A DNA stretch of 64,000 nt from Chitinophaga hostae. GTDB lineage: Bacteria; Bacteroidota; Bacteroidia; Chitinophagales; Chitinophagaceae. Within the stretch, counting starts at the first letter, position 1; every line of letters begins with the position of its first letter. Shown here piece by piece: positions 59,686 through 64,000 of the stretch. The translations under genes were made by a program, and so were the position numbers. The stretch covers positions 62,001-126,000 of the forward strand of contig NZ_JAGTXB010000021.1 of NCBI RefSeq assembly GCF_018224885.1, given 5' to 3'. The notes under the pieces are model-generated. The model was not told the DNA's origin. It made no database searches and saw nothing but the letters and a program-made list of their open reading frames with translations.

Positions 59686-61494
59686 ATGATGAAAAAGATC
59701 AGCGTAGTAATTTTGATGATGTTGTGCTGCTTCCAGCTATCGGCGCAGCATACCTTTCAGCTGGGCGACTCCACGTTCCAGCTGGATGGGAAACCATTCC
59801 AGATGATTTCCGGAGAAATCCATTACCTGCGTGTGCCCCGGGAATCGTGGCGCGACCGGATCAAAATGGCCAAGGCCATGGGACTGAATACCATTGGCAC
59901 CTATGTATTCTGGAATATGCATGAACCGGAACAGGGGCATTATGACTTTTCCGGTAACAATGATGTAGCTGCCTTTGTAAAAATAGCCCAGGAAGAAGGT
60001 ATGTGGATCATATTGCGTCCCAGTCCCTATGCCTGCGCAGAATGGGAATTTGGCGGCTATCCTTACTGGTTGCAAAATAAGAAAGGACTGGAAGTAAGAA
60101 GCAAAGAGCCGCAGTACCTGGCAGCCTATCACAATTATATCAAGGCCGTAGGCAAACAGCTGGCTCCGCTGCAAATCAATCATGGTGGCAATATCCTGAT
60201 GGTGCAGATAGAAAATGAATATGGCTCTTATTCCAATGATAAATCCTACCTGGAAATTAACCGGAAAATGTTTGTTGATGCAGGATTTGATGGTTTATTG
60301 TATACCTGTGATCCGGCGGCAGACGTGGCCAGCGGTCATTTACCAGGGTTATTGCCGGCGGTAAATGGCGTGGATGACCCGGTAAAAGTAAAACAGCTGG
60401 TGCGTGACAATCACAATGGCAAAGGACCTTTTTACATTGCAGAATGGTATCCCGCCTGGTTTGATTCCTGGGGACAGAAGCATCATACAGTACCTTACGA
60501 AACTTTCCTGAGCCGCCTGGATCGGGTACTGGCAGCGGGTATTTCCATTAACATGTATATGTTTCATGGTGGTACCACCCGTGGTTTTATGAATGGCGCC
60601 AACTATAACGACAAGAGTCCTTATGAGCCACAGGTAAGCAGCTACGACTACGATGCGCCGCTGGACGAAGCCGGTAATGCGACCCCTAAGTTTATGAAAT
60701 TCAGGGAAGTGATTGCCAAACATTTACCGGCAGGGCAAACATTACCGGAAGTACCGGCAAAAAAACCGGTGATCGCCACGCCTGTTATTACGTTTAGCCG
60801 TAACAGTGATATTTTTAAAATGTTGCCGGCAGCTGTTAAAAGCGTTAACCCGTTAACGTTTGAGGACCTGCAGCAAGCATACGGATATGTATTATATCGT
60901 ACTACCATCACCGGTGGCAAGGAAGCTTTGCTTAAAATAAAGGACCTGCGTGACTATGGCCTGGTATTTATCAATGGTAAAAGAGTGGCTGTTCTGGACA
61001 GGCGTTTAGCGCAGGACAGTGTGGCAGTGAATCTTCCGGCAGGTAAGGTAACCCTGGATATTTTGGTTGAAAATCTCGGTCGCATCAACTTTGGTCCTTA
61101 TCTTCTGAAAAATAAAAAGGGTATTACCAATGAAGTGCTGCTCAATGGGCAGGCGATACACAACTGGCAGCAGTTTAAATTACCGTTTGATAAACAGCCG
61201 GCTGTAAAGGCCGGCCCGGTTAATCCCGAAGCGCCGGTACTGAAAGAAGGCAGCTTCCAACTGGATGCTGTTGGCGATACCTACCTGGATATGACCAATT
61301 GGGGTAAAGGCGTGGTATGGGTTAACGGCCATCATTTAGGCAGATACTGGCAGGTAGGTCCGCAACAAACTTTATATGTGCCGGCGGAATGGCTGAAGAA
61401 AGGCAGTAATAAAATCACAGTGCTGGAAATGATAAAGCCCGCTGCCAGTACGTTACAGGGGATAGATCACCCGATACTGGACGTATTACAATAA
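59686..61494 (+). CDS. GH35 beta-galactosidase
   Basis: A 602-residue secreted enzyme, with signal peptide 1-21 or so (LMMLCCFQLSAQ). GH35 blocks: MISGEIHYLRVPRESWRDRI, NTIGTYVFWNMHEPEQG, PYACAEWEFGGYPYWL, acid/base E178 in QIENEYGS and nucleophile E253 in IAEWYPAWFD. C-terminal jelly-roll domains end with GVVWVNGHHLGRYWQVGPQQTLYVP. It removes terminal beta-galactose from oligosaccharides. With the GH30 enzyme it would complete galactan side-chain breakdown. Both in-frame ATG codons at 59686 and 59689 are possible starts. Confidence 0.93.
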   Translation: MMKKISVVILMMLCCFQLSAQHTFQLGDSTFQLDGKPFQMISGEIHYLRVPRESWRDRIKMAKAMGLNTIGTYVFWNMHEPEQGHYDFSGNNDVAAFVKIAQEEGMWIILRPSPYACAEWEFGGYPYWLQNKKGLEVRSKEPQYLAAYHNYIKAVGKQLAPLQINHGGNILMVQIENEYGSYSNDKSYLEINRKMFVDAGFDGLLYTCDPAADVASGHLPGLLPAVNGVDDPVKVKQLVRDNHNGKGPFYIAEWYPAWFDSWGQKHHTVPYETFLSRLDRVLAAGISINMYMFHGGTTRGFMNGANYNDKSPYEPQVSSYDYDAPLDEAGNATPKFMKFREVIAKHLPAGQTLPEVPAKKPVIATPVITFSRNSDIFKMLPAAVKSVNPLTFEDLQQAYGYVLYRTTITGGKEALLKIKDLRDYGLVFINGKRVAVLDRRLAQDSVAVNLPAGKVTLDILVENLGRINFGPYLLKNKKGITNEVLLNGQAIHNWQQFKLPFDKQPAVKAGPVNPEAPVLKEGSFQLDAVGDTYLDMTNWGKGVVWVNGHHLGRYWQVGPQQTLYVPAEWLKKGSNKITVLEMIKPAASTLQGIDHPILDVLQ

Positions 61495-61509
61495 GACACT
61501 GACATTTAC

Positions 61510-61552
61510 AAAGCTATTGGAGCGGATCTTTCCGTTTCAATAGCTTTTTTTT
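61510..61552 (+). terminator. Terminator after the GH30-GH35 unit
   Basis: A stem of 17 pairs including two G-T pairs (AAAGCTATTGGAGCGGA at 61510-61526 with 61531-61547) is followed by a T run ending at 61552. It closes the PUL. Confidence 0.85.
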
Positions 61553-61659
61553 ATGCGGCATCCCTCACAAGAAAAGTATAAGTGATTGGAGCGGTTTTTG
61601 CAATTGTAGTAACGTTAAAAAGCGTTACTGTTTAGCCAATCATCCCGCAATTGCCTGTT

Positions 61660-62307
61660 ATGAAAAAATATTTTTTGTTAGTTATTATCTGCATTGGCAG
61701 TTTACATGTTTCTTCACAAAATTTTATACACGCTGCCGGGCTTTCAGTATTCATTGATCATACGTCCCGCTCTCCTAACATTGCCAGTTACGGCCTTACT
61801 TATTCGCCTCGTTTTAATGTAATGCAAAACAGCAAAATGTCGGTATCAGTGGGTATTCCGCTAACCGTGGGTGGTTCCGGTGGCAGTGGCGGGAAGCAGC
61901 CGGATGGTTATTGGATCGACGATCAATATTATTACAATTATGATAACGGTTATGAAGCACCAGAGGTGAAAGCCAGGTGGATGGTAGATGTACCGGTTAT
62001 TGTAAGCCTGAACTTCGGGGCTCTTTCTTCCCTATACAATACCCGGAGAATAGGCTTTTTCCTGGGTGGTGGATTTGGTTATCATTTGGGGCCTGTAAAT
62101 GTGGACCACAGGGATCTCAGGGGCAATCACTATATTGATTCCACTTACCAGAATTTAGCCGGTCCTGTGGGCAACCTGGGTATCCGCATCAGAACCGGTC
62201 CAAAATATTCGACAGAAGGTATTGAAATAAAGGGTTCCTATATGAAAAGTGTAACCAGGAAACAACCGGATGTTTATGGTATCAGCATTATGTACGTGTT
62301 TAGATGA
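61660..62307 (+). CDS. Predicted outer-membrane beta-barrel protein (unknown)
   Basis: A 215-residue exported protein with a signal peptide MKKYFLLVIICIGSLHVSS. It has alternating hydrophobic strands, Gly/Ser-rich turns (GGSGGSGGKQPDG) and a C-terminal aromatic residue (YGISIMYVFR), which fit a small beta-barrel of the PorT/OmpW-like kind common in Bacteroidetes. I do not recognise a named family. The ATG at 61660 is preferred over an upstream TTG. Convergent with the SAM hydrolase-like gene (21 bp between stops). Confidence 0.7.
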   Translation: MKKYFLLVIICIGSLHVSSQNFIHAAGLSVFIDHTSRSPNIASYGLTYSPRFNVMQNSKMSVSVGIPLTVGGSGGSGGKQPDGYWIDDQYYYNYDNGYEAPEVKARWMVDVPVIVSLNFGALSSLYNTRRIGFFLGGGFGYHLGPVNVDHRDLRGNHYIDSTYQNLAGPVGNLGIRIRTGPKYSTEGIEIKGSYMKSVTRKQPDVYGISIMYVFR

Positions 62308-62328
62308 CCCATACGCCGCTAGCAGTTG

Positions 62329-63240
62329 TTAACGTTTAGGCGACACCGTTACTTCTACACTCCATTCGCTGCCGCTTCCGATATGATGTACAGCGGCAAA
62401 ATTATCCTGGTTCAGTGCAAAAGAGAGTTGCAATAAACTGTTCAGGTAACTGAGCGGTTTTCCTACGGGCACTGCCCCAAAGGTTTGGCTGTAAGGCGCA
62501 TCCGTTTCATATACTTTTTCCCCTTTGTGGAAGAAAACCACATGGAGCATGTCTCCATAATTTAGCGGCAACCGGTTTACCAGGTCGGTAGTGATGTTTG
62601 TCCATATGTTACCATATTGCACATCCAGCACGGAAATATTTCCTTTCAGTTTTCCTCCTTCCAGTACAGCAGCCTGGTAAGGGATATTTATCACCTGTTT
62701 AGGCAGCTGCGGCCCCACCTGTTCGTAAGTGATGGTACCGGATGCCAACCTGGCGCCGGTATACGCATATACATCCCTGCCATGGAAGGTGTAGGATTGC
62801 CGGGAATCTTTGCGGCGGTTTACGGCTTCATCTATTTCTCGTATGGCTGCAATACCTAGTGAAGCAGCCACGAGGGTAAGCGTACCATTATCCGGTGTAA
62901 CAATAAAATGGCCGCTGTTTGTTTTCAGCACCACTGATTTGCGGTCGGTACCCACACCCGGATCTACTACGGATACGAATACGGTGCCGGCCGGCCAGTA
63001 AGGAACAGTTTGTTCCAGCCGATAGGCGGCTTCCCATATATTATACGCAGGTATTTCGTGGGTGAGATCGTAGAGTTTAAGATCCCGGGAAACGCCGGTG
63101 GCTACCCCTTTCATGGCAGAAACGGCGCCATCTTTAAGACCGAAGTCGGACTGAAAAACCAGTACTTTGTTTTGGGCATATCCAATGCCGGCAACAAACA
63201 ATAATAGCAGGCAGCTGATAAAACGGGCATTCTTTCTCAT
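62329..63240 (-). CDS. Exported SAM hydrolase/halogenase-fold protein (DUF62 family)
   Basis: A 303-residue protein of the S-adenosylmethionine hydroxide adenosyltransferase (fluorinase/chlorinase) family. Motifs: FQSDFGLKD with the Asp for the ribose (D32), VSVVDPGVGTDRKSV, VTPDNGTLTLVA, then FHGRDVYAYTGARLA. Family members split SAM into adenosine and methionine with water. Unusually, residues 1-22 form a clear signal peptide (LLLLFVAGIGYA), so the protein should be outside the cytoplasm, where SAM is not expected. Divergent from the AraC gene at 63325. The real substrate may differ. Confidence 0.88.
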   Translation of the reverse strand: MRKNARFISCLLLLFVAGIGYAQNKVLVFQSDFGLKDGAVSAMKGVATGVSRDLKLYDLTHEIPAYNIWEAAYRLEQTVPYWPAGTVFVSVVDPGVGTDRKSVVLKTNSGHFIVTPDNGTLTLVAASLGIAAIREIDEAVNRRKDSRQSYTFHGRDVYAYTGARLASGTITYEQVGPQLPKQVINIPYQAAVLEGGKLKGNISVLDVQYGNIWTNITTDLVNRLPLNYGDMLHVVFFHKGEKVYETDAPYSQTFGAVPVGKPLSYLNSLLQLSFALNQDNFAAVHHIGSGSEWSVEVTVSPKR

Positions 63241-63324
63241 GGGAGTTAATTAGTCTGCGAATTTAGCAGATTACATGAAAATGGTTAAAAATTCTTACCT
63301 TGAAGATAATTCATCTGCCCGATA

Positions 63325-64000
63325 ATGAAGTACCAGGAAATACCACCTCCAGCTTATCTTCAGCACTATGTCCGTTATTTCTGGACACTGGAAAGTAGTG
63401 GTAAGGAACATTTACCGCATATCTTCGGCCCGGTGGCGGATGGCTGCCCGGGGCTTATGTTTCAGCAATCGACCAATGGAAGTCTCTTCCTGGATAATAG
63501 GCAGTTGCCCGACCTGTTGTTATATGGGCAAACTACGCGATATACAGAACTGCATTTAACGGGTGTTTTTTGTTCCATAGGCGTTTGTTGTTATCCTAAT
63601 GCGTTGAAATCTATTTTTGGTTTGAATGCCGACGAGTTGACCAACACCTGCCTGGATCTGGATTTGCTGGCGGCAAGCAAAGATTTTCATCTTGCTGAAA
63701 AATTATGGGACATGCCTTCGATGGCAGGAAAGATCGATATCATTGCATCGTTCCTGTTTAAGCAGGTCAATAAAAATGATGGGGCAGCAGATGAAATTAC
63801 CCGGTTTGCGCTATCGCAGATCATTGCGTCAAAAGGCAGTATTCCATTAAAGGATTTGCAGCAACAGTTGCAGTTAACGGAAAGAAGTTTTGAGCGCCGG
63901 TTCAAACAGGGCGTGGGCATCTCCCCCAAATTATTTTCCCGGATATGCCGTTTTCAGAACTCGCTGGAGCAATTGAGGAACAATAATTTCAGTAAGCTCT
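63325..64000 (+). CDS. AraC family regulator, cut by the window end (partial)
   Basis: From the ATG at 63325 the frame stays open for 225 codons to the edge. The N-terminus MKYQEIPPPAYLQHYVRYFW is typical of the DUF6597-type sensor domain found before AraC helices. The HTH part begins at about residue 170: ITRFALSQIIASKG and LQLTERSFERRFKQGVG-ISPKLFSRI. The second HTH is beyond the edge. It is divergent from the SAM hydrolase-like gene and may regulate it. Confidence 0.85.
   Translation, partial: MKYQEIPPPAYLQHYVRYFWTLESSGKEHLPHIFGPVADGCPGLMFQQSTNGSLFLDNRQLPDLLLYGQTTRYTELHLTGVFCSIGVCCYPNALKSIFGLNADELTNTCLDLDLLAASKDFHLAEKLWDMPSMAGKIDIIASFLFKQVNKNDGAADEITRFALSQIIASKGSIPLKDLQQQLQLTERSFERRFKQGVGISPKLFSRICRFQNSLEQLRNNNFSKL

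Overview
The window looks like a chromosomal segment of a Bacteroidetes bacterium, most likely a Chitinophagaceae member close to Chitinophaga. The basis is three SusC/SusD pairs, a one-protein hybrid two-component regulator, DUF1080 and Gfo/Idh sugar enzymes, long intergenic palindromes, scarce Shine-Dalgarno sequences and promoter-like TTATTTTG boxes. I see no rRNA, tRNA, CRISPR, transposase or phage gene. Both ends cut genes: the 3' end of RNase Y at the left and an AraC-type regulator at the right.

Layout. 1-5.5 kb is mostly housekeeping: rny end, a DUF1080-SDR-purine nucleoside phosphorylase operon, scpB with an unusually long acidic tail, atpG and a DJ-1/PfpI protein. 5.5-17.3 kb holds a repeat array, SusCD pair 1, a divergent double-DUF1080 protein, a DUF885 lipoprotein, small genes and a Tat-exported Gfo/Idh oxidoreductase. 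Three matching LacI-type palindromes tie SusCD1, the DUF1080 protein and Gfo/Idh into one probable regulon.

17.6-28.5 kb is an ebo cluster (eboA-eboF, all minus strand), the metabolite-traffic cluster known from Bacteroidetes, cyanobacteria and eustigmatophyte plastids. Here it is split into eboABC and eboDEF plus a small membrane protein. A NarL-type two-component system on the opposite strand sits between the halves. This is the most interesting arrangement in the window.

28.7-39.2 kb has SusCD pair 2 with a lipoprotein joining a c-type heme motif to FG-GAP/VCBS repeats, a TMEM220-like protein and a GH78-like rhamnosidase. 39.3-48.8 kb contains small stress and housekeeping genes: three DinB proteins, SDR, a MarR-DoxX-YceI cluster with matching palindromic operators, a DEAD-box helicase, a second YceI, DUF4184, SMI1/KNR4, DUF1697 and an ECF sigma factor with a membrane partner. 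48.9-61.5 kb is a polysaccharide utilisation locus (HTCS, SusCD 3, GH30, GH35) that fits beta-galactan. The end carries a predicted barrel protein, an exported SAM hydrolase-like protein and the AraC fragment.

A second theme is a set of long intergenic hairpins in three sequence families. They start or stop within a few bases of stop codons, and one copy is a nested chimera of two families.
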